Assembly: GCA_023853785.1 (NCBI GenBank)
Contig: JAJIRX010000871.1
Coordinates: 434,001 to 498,000, forward strand
Origin: Psilocybe azurescens
Lineage: Eukaryota; Basidiomycota; Agaricomycetes; Agaricales; Agrocybaceae
Length of the DNA stretch: 64,000 nucleotides
Reading direction: 5' to 3'
In this document: positions 13,061 through 24,498 of the stretch, piece after piece
Numbering within the stretch: the first letter of the stretch is position 1
Layout of the letters: each line of letters starts with the position of its first letter
Made by a program: the position numbers and the translations under genes
The notes under the pieces: model-generated
The model's database searches: none
What the model was told of the DNA's origin: nothing
What the model saw: only the letters and a program-made list of their open reading frames with translations

Positions 13061-16000
13061 TTCGATAATAGCACAAAAGGCACATCCATTCCAGCGTCCC
13101 GTGCTTGTCTGCGATACCTCCAGTCGAGAGAATCATGTACTGTCCATTTTGTGTCTATTTCCGATGTGCTGTGTCTATTTCGGATCTTTTTCGCCTGTTG
13201 TGAGTCGTCACCTTGTCACTTCATGTTCCTTGACAATTGATGCCTTTTTCGTTTCCTGAATCCTCACGGCTATCGGGTCCCATATTGGTTCTCGTTATTT
13301 ATGTTGATGAAATGCCGCCATCCCTGTTCTTGACGAAATATTACACCCGCTGTGCCTTACGGAGTCCGAGTCGTTGGACCTCATTCTTTTGAAGATGCCC
13401 GGTTTTGTTGCCAGGTGTTGATACGCTAACTTTATTTGATGTGCAGACCCACTTTCATTGACCGTCCTCCTGCCTGGCTCGTCCTGTACCATCTCAACAA
13501 TTTCAGAATCCTGTTGCGCTCATTCTCGGATATTTCTGGACAATCGCCTCCAATACTCTGAAAGGCACTACTATTCTTTCTTCGGCAACTTATACACTTA
13601 ACGCATAGGTGGCATCAAAGAAGGTTGCTGCTTCTCAGCCTTTCCCGCTTATTCTGTCGTGGAGGATATAGTCCTAAAGCCTTCTATAGACTACTGGCGC
13701 GGTCCCTCGGAGTCAGAGCAGGCTTTCATCTACAAAGCGGGCGATAGCCGCAGTTTCCACATCTGTCTTTCGTTCTTGATCTCATTCGCGCAGTCTGTGG
13801 TTTCTCTACGTCGAAATCCGGACTGACTCGTCTCTAGATTTCGACTCGAATACCGACGACTCCACGGTTGCCTGGAACCCGTCATACTTCTGCTTTCTGG
13901 ATGCCCACGCTGTCTCCACAAGGTTGTCCTAAAGGTGTCCAGAGTATTTTTCAATGTGTGAAACAATACAGGATCCATTCATCCCCCATTTCAAAATCGC
14001 CGGGTGGGATTACTGGGATGTGAGAGCGTGCGGAGCCGTCCGTATCCAGGAGCGACCCACAGAAGAATCACCTGCGCATACCGCCTTCTACAAGTAGCGA
14101 AAATTCTTCCCGCGACATTCTTCTCGAAGTCTCTGCCCTACTCAACGGGGAAACGGATATAAAACTCCTGATATGTCGCAATCTCTAACATGTTTGCGGT
14201 CTAACGTTTGATTGAATAGTCGTTTGTGTCTAGACCAGTCTCCAACGAGGCTAGGGATGCTTTAACGTATAAAAACTATTCTGCGAAAGTCTATATCTCG
14301 ACTTCCTCCACTGGTCGTAGCACACCGATGATCTCCGTAAATTACACACAACGTCTTTGCGGATAGAACTATGGAGGGCACGCAGTTCTCCAATCTCCAC
14401 ATGACAGTGATGTCAGATCACCGCCGCGTTCTATGACATGTCTTGTCGTCCCGAACTGGCCTGGCGGATGACAAAAACATAGCATCCACTTGCTCTTCTC
14501 GCTTGTTTGATTGACATGGATGGCTGGTTGTACGCGCGTGAAAGTTTTGCGATAAACCTCAAGATCCGAGAAATGTGAAAAGCTGACTACTCTTCCTTTG
14601 ATCGTCAACAGATTGCTCGTATCAATTACTGTGATTTTATGTATTTCCTTGTCTATCGCATCGAATGGAAGTGATGTGGCTCTTCAATAACGCGTAGTGG
14701 GCTCATAAGGCGCCCCCCTGGAAGTCGGGATCGCCTACACCCCGTTTCCGTCGGTTTGGGTCTGTAAAAAAGAATGGAATTGTTAGCATTGTTTCTCAAT
14801 ATTCTCGATGTGATACTAAATGCTATGCCCTGTGACTTTCTGTCTTGGTCGACGGGCTTGGAGGACGCGACAAATCGAGACTCGACATCTTGCTCGGACT
14901 AGACACCGGCGTTGATTGAGAATCTCATCGATTCGTAACCTACGCAAACATCATCATGTGTCGTTAATGGGCTTGGAGTATATGAGCTTCTGGCGTTGAA
15001 AGTGGCGCATGCACATAATCTCTGTCCCCTCACTACATTGAGAAACCGGACACTCGGTGGCCATCTGACTCGTTTACGCGCATTAGCGCGATCAGCTGCT
15101 GCTGCAAAAGATACTTCCCGGCTGTACACATGTAGCTGGCAAGCTTCTTCGAGCAGGCCAATATTAGCAATGCCACACCTGTTTCATTTGATGTGAGAAG
15201 CCTTTTCAATGGCTCCTGCCCCTCTTCTGTCACTTAGAGCACTGAGACAAAATGCCATGCAGATAAGAGAATCCATCAATATTGAATTTGGGCTGCCCTT
15301 TTCTTAATAAAGTCGCTTATAGCTATCAGCGTGGGGAGGGGGACCCTCTGGAGAAAATATTATCTCAGGTCTGGCTGTCCGGCGCCTTTCAACTTTTTAT
15401 ATCGATTGTGATAAGAATATCTAAAGATTTGGTAGTGGCTACATCTTCGTCTTGCTCTTCGCCGTCTAAGAATCTCATCATTTCAATTAAGGTTCTATTT
15501 AAGAACAGCGACCTTCTGGCATGGCATTGAAATAAGCAAGTTAATGAGGCGGTGGCCGTTTACAGGGCCAAATTACCCAGCGATTTTGTTGTGCTGTCGT
15601 ACATGACAGGTCGCGTCAAATCGTGCATTTTTATGCTTAATAATTGCAACTGCCGGAGATCTCGAGCACTGTGGTGCTTAACGCTGAACTGTACATGTGA
15701 GAAATAGAAGGTTGTGCAGTGGCAAGACCCTGAATTTCTGTGGCCTTCAGAATATGTAATAAGTTGTCAAAATTTTTAAGTGCATTAAAATACCAATCCC
15801 TTGTATGATAGCTGCGCTTCTCATAGTTGGCAGACATGTCGTATGATGGACAAATTAAAAGTGTGAGGACATTTGCCGCTCTGCCGATGTTCTAATAGAT
15901 ATGTGTGTTTTAGTGCAGTCAACTTGAAGCCCTACTGCTAATAGCTTTTGACGTCCTGAAGGCGAGTTTGTCAAGTAAGCGTGAGATATTTTCTGGGTAC

Positions 16001-16501
16001 AAATCTGCTAAATATACTTTCCCAATGCGTCCGCTCAGAGTTTGATCGAGTGTCATCTCAGTTCAACAACTGGGCGTTTTCAGAGCGGACCCGAGCCGGA
16101 GTACATCGAAACCCATTGCAAGCGCTTTTGGGACATTCAATGGGTATGAAGATAACTTATCAGAAATGGCCATATGGCAAGACCTCGGACATGACTGAAA
16201 CTATTTCCCATGTAATGTCTATGTATGAATTGTAAAATCTTTCCAGCGTTAGTGTTCGGCTTAGGATACTACCCGGTGTCTATTTCGATGATCAGATATG
16301 TATCCAGTGGATGTGGCGCACGGGAGCCGCCCAGATTTGATGGCAAGGCATTAAAAAGGTCACTGAGACGATCACTGTGCCCGATTGTCCCGACCATGTG
16401 CAATTCCATATTCCAAACAAAGACGCAGTCCTAAAGCTATGGCCTTTTTGGCTCGACATTTCAAAAAGTAGGGAGTAAATGCCAATATCTTCCTTGGAGC
16501 T

Positions 16502-16990
16502 CTACTCTATATTTAATGATGTATTTGGATGCTCAAAACCGGTTCGGCGTGAGCTGTGCGTGATTGAAATCCACTGTCTATGCACTTGAGCTCCGTGATG
16601 GAAATGAATCGCGGGATCCTCGCTGATTGGACGAGAAAATGGCTCCGATTCGCAGCCTTTCATGCTTTCGAATTGCGACGAACTCAGGGAAGACAGGTTG
16701 GGCTCTTGATAGCGTCTGACTGAACGCCACATTGACAAGAAATGAACGACCAGTTGAGGCTGCTAAAAATTAGAAAGTCATATCCGATAACAAGTAGAGG
16801 ATCGGGATGGATTTCTAGAACGTACTCTCCCTGAAAGGCTGTCATGGGGGAAGCCATTGCATATTTCACTTTTACAGGGAAGTAAAGAGCTGAGCGCTAT
16901 CCTTTTTCGTCTGGATTCGAACACAGCTGATTCGTCGTGAGCTAGCACGAGGTACGGCCAATATAAACCAGAACACATCCTATATACATC
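16502..16990 (-). other. Possible unidentified coding region
   Basis: Minus-strand open frames contain MTAFQGEYVLEIHPDPLLVI and, in another frame after a plausible short intron, a serine-rich tail starting SMWRSVRRYQEPNLSSLSS and ending at 16502. No start codon of normal type and no family match were found. This may be chance. Confidence 0.15.
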
Positions 16991-17462
16991 CAACTAACTT
17001 TTGGAATTGTGAGAGTACCCAGAGAGTACCATAACCAGCTGTCAAGAGTTATTTTGGCGGTTGTGAACCTGTGGCACGACGAATTGGCCGACGAAGTTGA
17101 TTCAAAATTGTGGATGGGCGGTGGTTTGTAAGACAGAAACGTTATTTGATCTTTACGACAACTCAACAGCAATATAAAAGAACAGGTATGTAAATATTTA
17201 GAATAGATTTGATCGGAGGAATGTGATGAGCTCAGTTTGAGAAGGGAACCCTTGTAGTCGTATGTTCAGGACGATGCAAGGACGATGTCAAGATGTCCAA
17301 GATGAAATAGTTCGGCAGTGGCTAGCTAAGTGTTCGGCACACAACTCAGAGTTAATAAAATTTTACATAATTACAATACGCAAATTTAATAATCGTTTCC
17401 GCTGTTAGTGACAACGGTGAACTCAACTCTTACCCATTCATACCCGCTCGATTCCACAAACA

Positions 17463-18346
17463 ATGGCGGCCAAAAGTCTCAGTACCAGCACGCTCAGTTT
17501 GAAGTTCATGCAGAATGCTCAACGAGCTAAATATTTGAAAGAGGTTGAGCTAGATCGAGCAGAAGTGAAGGACGATGGGAAATGGGAAATTAGTCAACAG
17601 GTTCGAGACTCTTGGGGTACTTCAAAAGAAACGCAACTTGAGTAAGTTCTTGACTAGTAGACCTCTTTCCAGGCTCAGGAGATGTTTAGATCTTCCGATG
17701 TGCATGAAGCGTCCTACTTGCCTTTCCTGTTTTCGGGTACTAGTGCCACAGCAAGCGCTAGCGATAACACTACCGCTTCTAACTCGAAACCGACAGGCAG
17801 ACGGACATTTAATAAAAAGGGAGAAGATATCTCGCTAGAGGTACATAACACTGCTTCATTTCGGCTCAGCACAATGTTCTCTGACCGATGTCATTTTTCG
17901 TTCAAGTCCCCCGTGTCAGGTTCGATATCTGCGAATGTTTTGACTCCACCGGTCGCCCCACCCCCATCGACAGGACGTAAAGTCCACCCTAGGCCCATTT
18001 CGATATCGGCATCAGGAGCATCTGGACAACTACGTGGATTTGAAGATTTTAAAAATCCCAAAGATTCCAAGACCGCTAGACAAGCCATCTTTGAGAGCGG
18101 CGGTGTTGGTACTGACCTTCGTGTCCAAGCCCAAATACCCTCAACGACATTTATGAAACCCGCGGGAATAGATGACCCTAAAGTTGCTCAGCCCGCTTCC
18201 ATGGCCGCGTCGTCCTACCCTAATAGTATCATTAATGGTGCACGCCAAAAAAGGCCAAGCGCGAGCGCGAGCGCGATGCTCCTACGGATGAAACGAGCAA
18301 TGTGGCGACAAAACCGAAGAAGAAGAAGAAAAAGAATCCGGAATAA
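17463..18346 (+). CDS. MPP6: MPP6-like nuclear exosome cofactor, one apparent frameshift near the C-terminus
   Basis: M-phase phosphoprotein 6 (Mpp6) family members bind RNA, tie the Mtr4 helicase to the nuclear exosome and act in pre-rRNA processing and RNA surveillance. Three exons fit: 17463-17641, 17690-17840, 17907-18346, about 256 residues when one base is added. The family's N-terminal signature is clear (MAAKSLSTSTLSLKFMQNAQ, then RAKYLKEVELDRAEVKDDGKW), followed by a motif EASYLPFLF, the conserved HPRPISISASG and SKTARQAIFESGGVGTDL, and a Lys-rich tail. The first intron (gtaagt ... tttag, 48 nt) is preferred because it alone restores phase. The tail is out of frame: the A-run 18247-18252 must be seven long to read KAKRERERDAPTDETSN and PKKKKKKNPE before the TAA at 18344. 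Unshifted, the frame runs on in low-complexity Ser/Ala/Arg. The shifted tail is much more family-like. Confidence 0.85.
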
Positions 18347-21300
18347 GGTGGTTTCAAGTGAGTGCTCTTTGGCCGGGTCACGCAGTATTAGTTGCCGAGG
18401 TTTACAACTTTTTTGCGAAGTCTGACATTTGACAGCACTCTGTTGGGCATAGTACCCTAAACATGTCCATCAAAACTCTTACAAGAAAGCTGGAACTCTG
18501 TATTTTCTCGTCAGCTTGACCTGCGGCACGGTCGTATGTTGTCACTTCTGGTTCCTGACCTAGCAGGTACACTTGCCACCTTCGGCACAACTTCCTGTCC
18601 TAGGACTGCTGCACTACCTACTATACTGGGCTTAATAGATTCTTCGCTCAAATCGTGGATACTCGTATTGGATAGCGAATGCTTTCGGCCGTCCAATGCA
18701 TCACATCCATCTACTGGCAAGGAATTAATTCTACAACCATTAACGATTCTATCGCGACAAATGAGACCTCAGGTCACAGTGGTGATCCGGATCCATGGTT
18801 TGCAATGAGCTATCAAACGGGGTCCTGGCCTATTTACGAGACAAATTCAAGATTTGCAGCTCACCTAAGTACCATACCGATTATTATTTAGTCACCTCTG
18901 ATCAACGCATTGGGATACTTAACAGGCACGCACGAGCTGCTCACCTCATTTACTTAAGTACGCTCCTTTAGCTGTAGAGTTCGTTCGTATTGCACCTGTC
19001 ATAACCCATACCTGTCAGTGGACGGCCCAGACTATCTGGGTCATCACAGTTATCGGGTAGTGCAGGTGTGCTAAAAATAAGTTTGAAAAAATTCAGCTTT
19101 CATTCTCGTAAGAAATAGATTTCTTCTCCAGCTAGCTTTGCTTCAAGCTTCTGTTTCCTGATCTTGCTTTTTTCCGTAAAATTCTGAACCCTTACTCGGA
19201 TACGTTCGATGAGGGATGCGTGTCATGTGATGTTCTGAGATATCCCAGATTGCTGCATCTCCAGCCTGACAGAAGATGATGTTGTCTGAGGTTAGTACGC
19301 CATAGCTCCTAGGAGCAATGTAAATAGTATCAAGCCCTAAACTAACGACATATTAGGAAAAATCTTCACGAAATAGAGCAGAAAAGGGCATAATTTGCAG
19401 TCCATCTACCACCAAAAGTATTTTTCTTGAAAAAGGTATGGGTTATTGGGTATTACAGGTTTATGGGTTATGGGTTGCATTTCCCTGCTAACCAAAGTCG
19501 GTGGATCAAAAAACTGTAGGTTATAACAGGTTATGAGTTTTCACGGATATGGGGGTATGGCAGGTTCGACTGCAGTGTGGGACAACCCTGGCGGCTTTCC
19601 TGATTGCAATAATTTGATCAGGCTTATCTGCGGGCCGATATTCAACTTAATTGGCAGGTAGATCTTCAGCGGGATCAAGGCTGCGAGGATGTACCGGGTG
19701 AGTGGATATCATTTGCCAGGTGATTCGTTGGCCCAATATGTGTTCTCGACATGGAGAACGGCGTACAGTCGGGAAAGCCAGCATTTCAACCAAGTGTCCT
19801 TATTTTGTCAAGGTCTGGCGGAGTAGGTACCTTTTATCTCAAGGGACTCTATTTTTACTCAGTGTGTCAATGGCGTGAATCAACTGTGAATCCAATAATG
19901 GGTACATTGATTCTCACTGCCGAAATCTATCGAACGAATCAACATTTGATTGACATACAGTGCCCTTGCTACGTAACACAGAAACATGATCGAAATGAGA
20001 AGAGATACTGAACTGAACAAATTGATATTGGAGGTGGTTTGTTCGATGACTATCTACCTGGGGACGGTAAGCTTGTGATGTTCTGATGTTCCTTCAACAA
20101 GACTATTAACATCAACTAAAGAAAAGCTGATGGATTTCACTAGATCTAGCTACTCCCTTGATTTTTGAAGTCGTAGGGGTAATGCCTTTAGCCCAAACGT
20201 TATCTAGGTCCTAGAGTGGGCCACGATAGTACATAGACAGCTCGACACGTTCCTTTCGAGCTCATGTCAAGGACACTAAGGCCCCACCTGGTCGCGGAGC
20301 TCATACATTACATTACACCACTCTTATCAGGGTCTGTTTGGAGAAAATGGTGATGTAAGAAAAAACGACCACCTACTTACGGCAGAGTGCCATGGATCAA
20401 GTAAAGCGGTAGGCAGTGGTAGATATCTGACTATAACCGGATTCAGTCGATCAGGGAGACAGATGTTTTCTGCCATTTGGAAGTTGGGTCTTGCGGTCCG
20501 AATGTTTCGTAAGTAGATTTCCCCTCCAATCGGACTCGAGGAACGTATGAAGCTAGGGCCAGTGGGGAAAGAAAAATGCCGAATGACAGAATCTCATGAT
20601 GCTGTATATTCATCGGCACGGCCAGCCGGACCTTGCTAACTTGGAGTAGTCTTGACTCTTGAAGCAGGGGTGCTTTAAATATTGCCTTACCTTCACCTCA
20701 TGGTCATCTGTTCCATGCTTGCTGGAGTACAATATCGTCGATTACAGATGGAATTTAGGCACAGCTGATTATATTATATTGAAGGCAATCCGTGAAGCTG
20801 CCATTTCATTTACGGTCTCTGATTTGCAACTTACATGTGTAGTTTAGACTAAGATGAGTGTCACTTGGGTTTTCATTTACGAATCTACAGAAAGTATAGT
20901 TAGCCCTCAATCGAGCGACATCCAAAGAAAGATCTGGGCATAAATGACGACTGTGTGTGACGTGTTGTTTTAATAAGCCAGTCAATCTCTTAATTAAAGA
21001 GTCGTGGCTTCTCGGGCGCCTATTTTACTACGCTGGATCTGTTCCCGCCTTCTTTATACTAATGATTTGAACAAACAGAGAAAGAAACAGATAGTGAGGC
21101 ATATCTTAGATCAGGACTCCCCTTTCAAGACCTTTTCAACCTTTAAGATGTTTAGAGAGAACCTACATACAGAGTAGATAGATTGCATCAAGATGCTCGG
21201 ATACAGATGATAGCACAAAGCGTCATACACTTATGAGTTATTTTCCAAGATTACAGTATATCAAGCCTGAAGTCTCATCAACCTGGGTTCTCTTACATAT

Positions 21301-21569
21301 GAGTGCGTCCTAAGGCGTGGTGATACGGGGTGGTGCGGAACCTCAAAAACGGAATATGACTAAGCCATCAATTAATGTACTACTACAGTCCACCACTACA
21401 TTCTCGAGAGTTAGACTCGTACCGGACCCTGGCTTAAGCGAGGCGGCGCGGAAATAAAGCAGTCTTTTAGAGATTCATCGATCAACCCGGCTCCATCGTG
21501 TGATATTGTTTCGAGACTCACATGGCATAGGATGATAAATCACTGGCGAAGATTGTTTAGGGCTTGTAC
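18347..21569. other. Intergenic stretch, no recognisable gene
   Basis: Only short open frames occur over 3.2 kb. The part 18990-19577 contains a repeat rich in TATGGGTTA-like words, listed separately. The AT-rich transposon starts at the right edge. Confidence 0.5.
18990..19577. repeat. Probable decayed MITE-like repeat rich in TATGGGTTA words
   Basis: The left part holds CACCTGTCATAACCCATACC and the right part, read on the minus strand, GAACCTGCCATACCCCCATA, an imperfect inverted terminal similarity. Between them the words TATGGGTTAT, TTATGGGTTATGGGTT, GGTTATAACAGGTTATG and TATGGGGGTATGG recur within about 130 bp (19437-19565). No target duplication was identified and the ends are approximate. 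It could instead be a diverged simple repeat. Confidence 0.35.
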
Positions 21570-24216
21570 TGGGGTTGAACAATCCCTGATAACGCCGTCG
21601 ACACGTGACGTCACGTCACACGGCCAATATCATCACAAAAGTTGAGACACCTCAGTTTTGTCAGTTCTTCATTGTTTTCTTCCAAATTTTTTGTGCATTG
21701 TATATACTATAATATATATAGTAGCTATTCCTGGTACTTTTAGCTCAGAAAATGCATGAAATAAGTTAAAAATAGTAAATTACATCAAGTTTCCACTATA
21801 TATAGTCAAAGATAAGACAGATTCATGAGATTGCAGAGGATGTGAAAAATGATATAGAAGGTATTGCTATATATTAACATGCATATAGTCATTTCATTTA
21901 AAACAATTCTAAAAACATAATTTTTCATAAAGATTTGAGCAAAATACATCTAATTCTGTCAAAAATTTGATTCTTAACATGTCCAAGTCTTTACAGTTTG
22001 GAATATGATTAAAAATCACAGTAATAAGTAAGGCCCACAGTGTTTTGAATCATGCATATACCATTCCACATGTATATAATAATATAAAACATATTTTTAC
22101 AACACTTAATAACCTCAGTTATTTGATATATTGAGTCAATTTCCATTATCATCCCTCTCCATGACTTCCTCTTCCTCTCCCTCTATCTCCTCTATCTCCT
22201 CTATCTCCTTGCTTCCCTCATCAGCTTCAAATACCCATGTGCCTTTTATATGTAAATCAACTGCATCAATCAGTGCTGCTTGAATATCATTTACACAAGT
22301 TGGAAGCTGTCCACTTTGCAAGTTTGGAGTACCAGCTTGCTTAAACAGCTTTAGCTGATCTTTTAATTTCTTGCCTTTGAGGTCCAGGATTTTGTCTTTT
22401 TCAAGTACAAGTTCTAGCTGTGCAATTCTGGCAGCTGTATTTTTGTATTTTCCTCATAAACTTCTATATGCTTGAGTTTTTGCTTGACATTCATTGGAGA
22501 AGTCTACAAGCTCTTTGTGTCTTCTTTCCCCTCTTTTACTGTATTCAGTGCTAGTCTATGTATATACTGATAGTCTTCTTCTTCAGTAAAATTTGCAGCC
22601 ATGAATGCTTGTGTGTTGTTATGGAAATATATAGATATTGCATGATTATGATCAAGCAGTGTAAGCTGTGGCTATTGTCACATAAGAACTCAGAAAGCAT
22701 CTAAAGCAGCTTCATTTTCAGTATTTGTGGCAGACATCCATACAAGTTCTCTTTCTTCAACTATTGCCTCATCAATCAAACCACCAGATGTAAATTCTGA
22801 TGTAAAGCATTCTCATGCTGTCTCCAGTGCTCCTTTGAAAAAGGCAATCAGAAGTTTATGGAAATGTGGATATAGACCTGAGAATGAAGAGGAACAAGAT
22901 CATGCATGTTTTCATTTTTGCATTGAAAGTTCAGATTGCTTTTATATATGGATAAGAAAATATTCTGCATAAATTGCTGAAACAGGAAGCTCGGAAGCTG
23001 TTGGTGAATAGTCAAGAGCATTTGAAAGATTTGTTTCCATATGATTGAGTGCTGAGTTCTGCTTGTTGATACAAAGATTTTCTAAAAGAGCTTGAATTCA
23101 TCTTGATAAAGAATAAAAGCTTTTGACTTGTACCAGATATCTTCTGCTGCAGTCTCAGATGAAGTTACAGCATTTTTCTCAGCTTGAGCACCTTATACTT
23201 TTTCCATAACAGTAGCTCTACCCTTCTTTCCAACAGGCCTTGCAGAATATCTTTGATACCCTTGGACTTTAATACATAATATTGAACTATGATGTTAGTA
23301 TATTATAATAAGATGTTACTGCAGAATCATTACCTGAATTTCAGACTGGCTATAAGGCCCAGAAATAAATGCTGGAATCAGAACAAGAATCTCTATTTTT
23401 AGTACACAATATCATATAAGAATACCAAATTTTGTGACTTACTATCCAATAACAAAGCTTTTTGAACTAAAATAGTAAAAAAGCGGTCAGAATCAAAGAA
23501 ATAGAGGTAATCAAACAGGTATGGTGGTAATTTGAGTGCAAAACCATTTCCCTGCAGTCTTTAGGTATTTAAAGGTCATTTTGGGGCCATTCCTCGCATG
23601 CAAGGCTGCCATGAAGATGCCTGCTCGGCCTGCTCGGCCTATTTTGGAATGGGATCAGTGGCTGTGCTACACCTATTTTGCTCTCAAAACGGTATAATGA
23701 CTATAGCATCATGGAAAATGCAATTAACAACTAGATTTGCAGAGTAAAAGTTATTAAAATTTTAATTGCTAAAATGTGATCAGAACAGATTTTTAATTTA
23801 GTAAGTCTAAGTAGGTGAAAGTGCCTAAATATAGGGTCTAATTCGCCACTGAGGTCAAAAACAAAAAACTGTTCTGATCAGTTTGTTCAAATTTAAATTC
23901 TAAGAAAAATATGTCTGCTAACCATATTTATAAGTGCTGTGGTTGCTGAGATATTCTTCATGCAATCCAGAGTGCTATATTTGGCAGGGAAATCAGTCTG
24001 ATTTCGCTTTTTTGAGTTCTTAATCATATTTTTGCAATAAAAATGCCTTTATACAATGGAGATACTTAATGTCTTCTAGTACATACCACAAAATGTTTTG
24101 AATTGGTTGTTTATAAAGTACAAGCTCGATGTCTCAAGATATTGGTCTGGTCACAATGTGACACAGCATGTCACTGGCCGTCACACGCATCAGTGATTGT
24201 TCAACCCCACTTGTAC
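21563..24216. mobile_element. Decayed AT-rich DNA transposon with TIRs and 7-bp target duplication
   Basis: The element itself spans 21570-24209 (2640 bp). Its left end reads TGGGGTTGAACAATCCCTGA and its right end, on the minus strand, TGGGGTTGAACAATCACTGA: 19 of 20 identical. It is flanked on both sides by CTTGTAC (21563-21569 and 24210-24216), a perfect 7-bp duplication that may extend to 8. Palindromic GTGACGTCAC-like words lie just inside each end. The interior is much more AT-rich than its surroundings and carries only broken frames: a minus-strand frame ending at 22136 with the Glu-rich tail EIEEIEEIEGEEEEV (encoded by a 9-bp tandem repeat), another with ARPVGKKGRATVMEKV near 23200, and an 81-codon plus-strand frame at 22727-22972. 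No DDE motif is recognised. TIR length and duplication size fit a hAT- or KDZ-like element, but the superfamily is an inference. Confidence 0.85.
22136..22440 (-). pseudogene. Remnant transposon open reading frame
   Basis: Open minus-strand frame inside the AT-rich element, readable as AARIAQLELVLEKDKILDLK at its upstream end, then LPTCVNDIQAALIDAVDLHI, and ending in the acidic repeat encoded by CTCTATCTC repeats at about 22177-22207. The upstream part looks like a coiled coil. Frames further upstream are interrupted by stops. It probably descends from the element's transposase or an accessory protein; the family is not recognised. Confidence 0.35.
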
Positions 24217-24441
24217 GTGTGGTTACTACTCTTACCAATTGCTAACGCACAAATATCACCAGACTTACTCTACGTAGGACATTAAAAATAGAATCACTAC
24301 TAACTAGAAATTACATAACCATATCAGTGTAGCCATACGTTCATTTGTTAAGCCCTCTGCGTCATGGCTTAAGGCATTAGGGGGACTGGTGGGATTTTTC
24401 TATGGTCTACGGGGAAGTCTGCTTATCTTTATGGTTAAGAA

Positions 24442-24448
24442 TATAAAG
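24442..24448 (+). promoter_or_regulatory. TATA box of P450 A
   Basis: TATAAAG sits 51 bp before the ATG at 24499, just outside the right end of the AT-rich transposon. The transposon insertion therefore lies within about 230 bp of this promoter. Function inferred from position. Confidence 0.5.
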
Positions 24449-24498
24449 TGGCAGAGGCCCAAAATAATTATCAAAAGTTCCCTCCCTTCTGATTCGTT

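Larger units (their letters stand above)
11293..17462. other. Gene-poor stretch with two weak coding candidates
   Basis: No confidently recognised gene lies here. Two minus-strand stretches look somewhat coding and are listed separately (12436-13060 and 16502-16990). The rest, including 13300-16400, holds only short open frames without family resemblance. Confidence 0.4.

Noticed and set aside
16942..17172. Minus-strand 76-codon frame starting MLLSCRKDQ
   Set aside because: It begins at a TTG, not an ATG, and has no recognisable motif or splice support.
21570..24209. AT-rich segment as a mitochondrial DNA insertion or centromere fragment
   Set aside because: Inverted ends and a target duplication account for its limits, and no mitochondrial gene sequence is recognisable.
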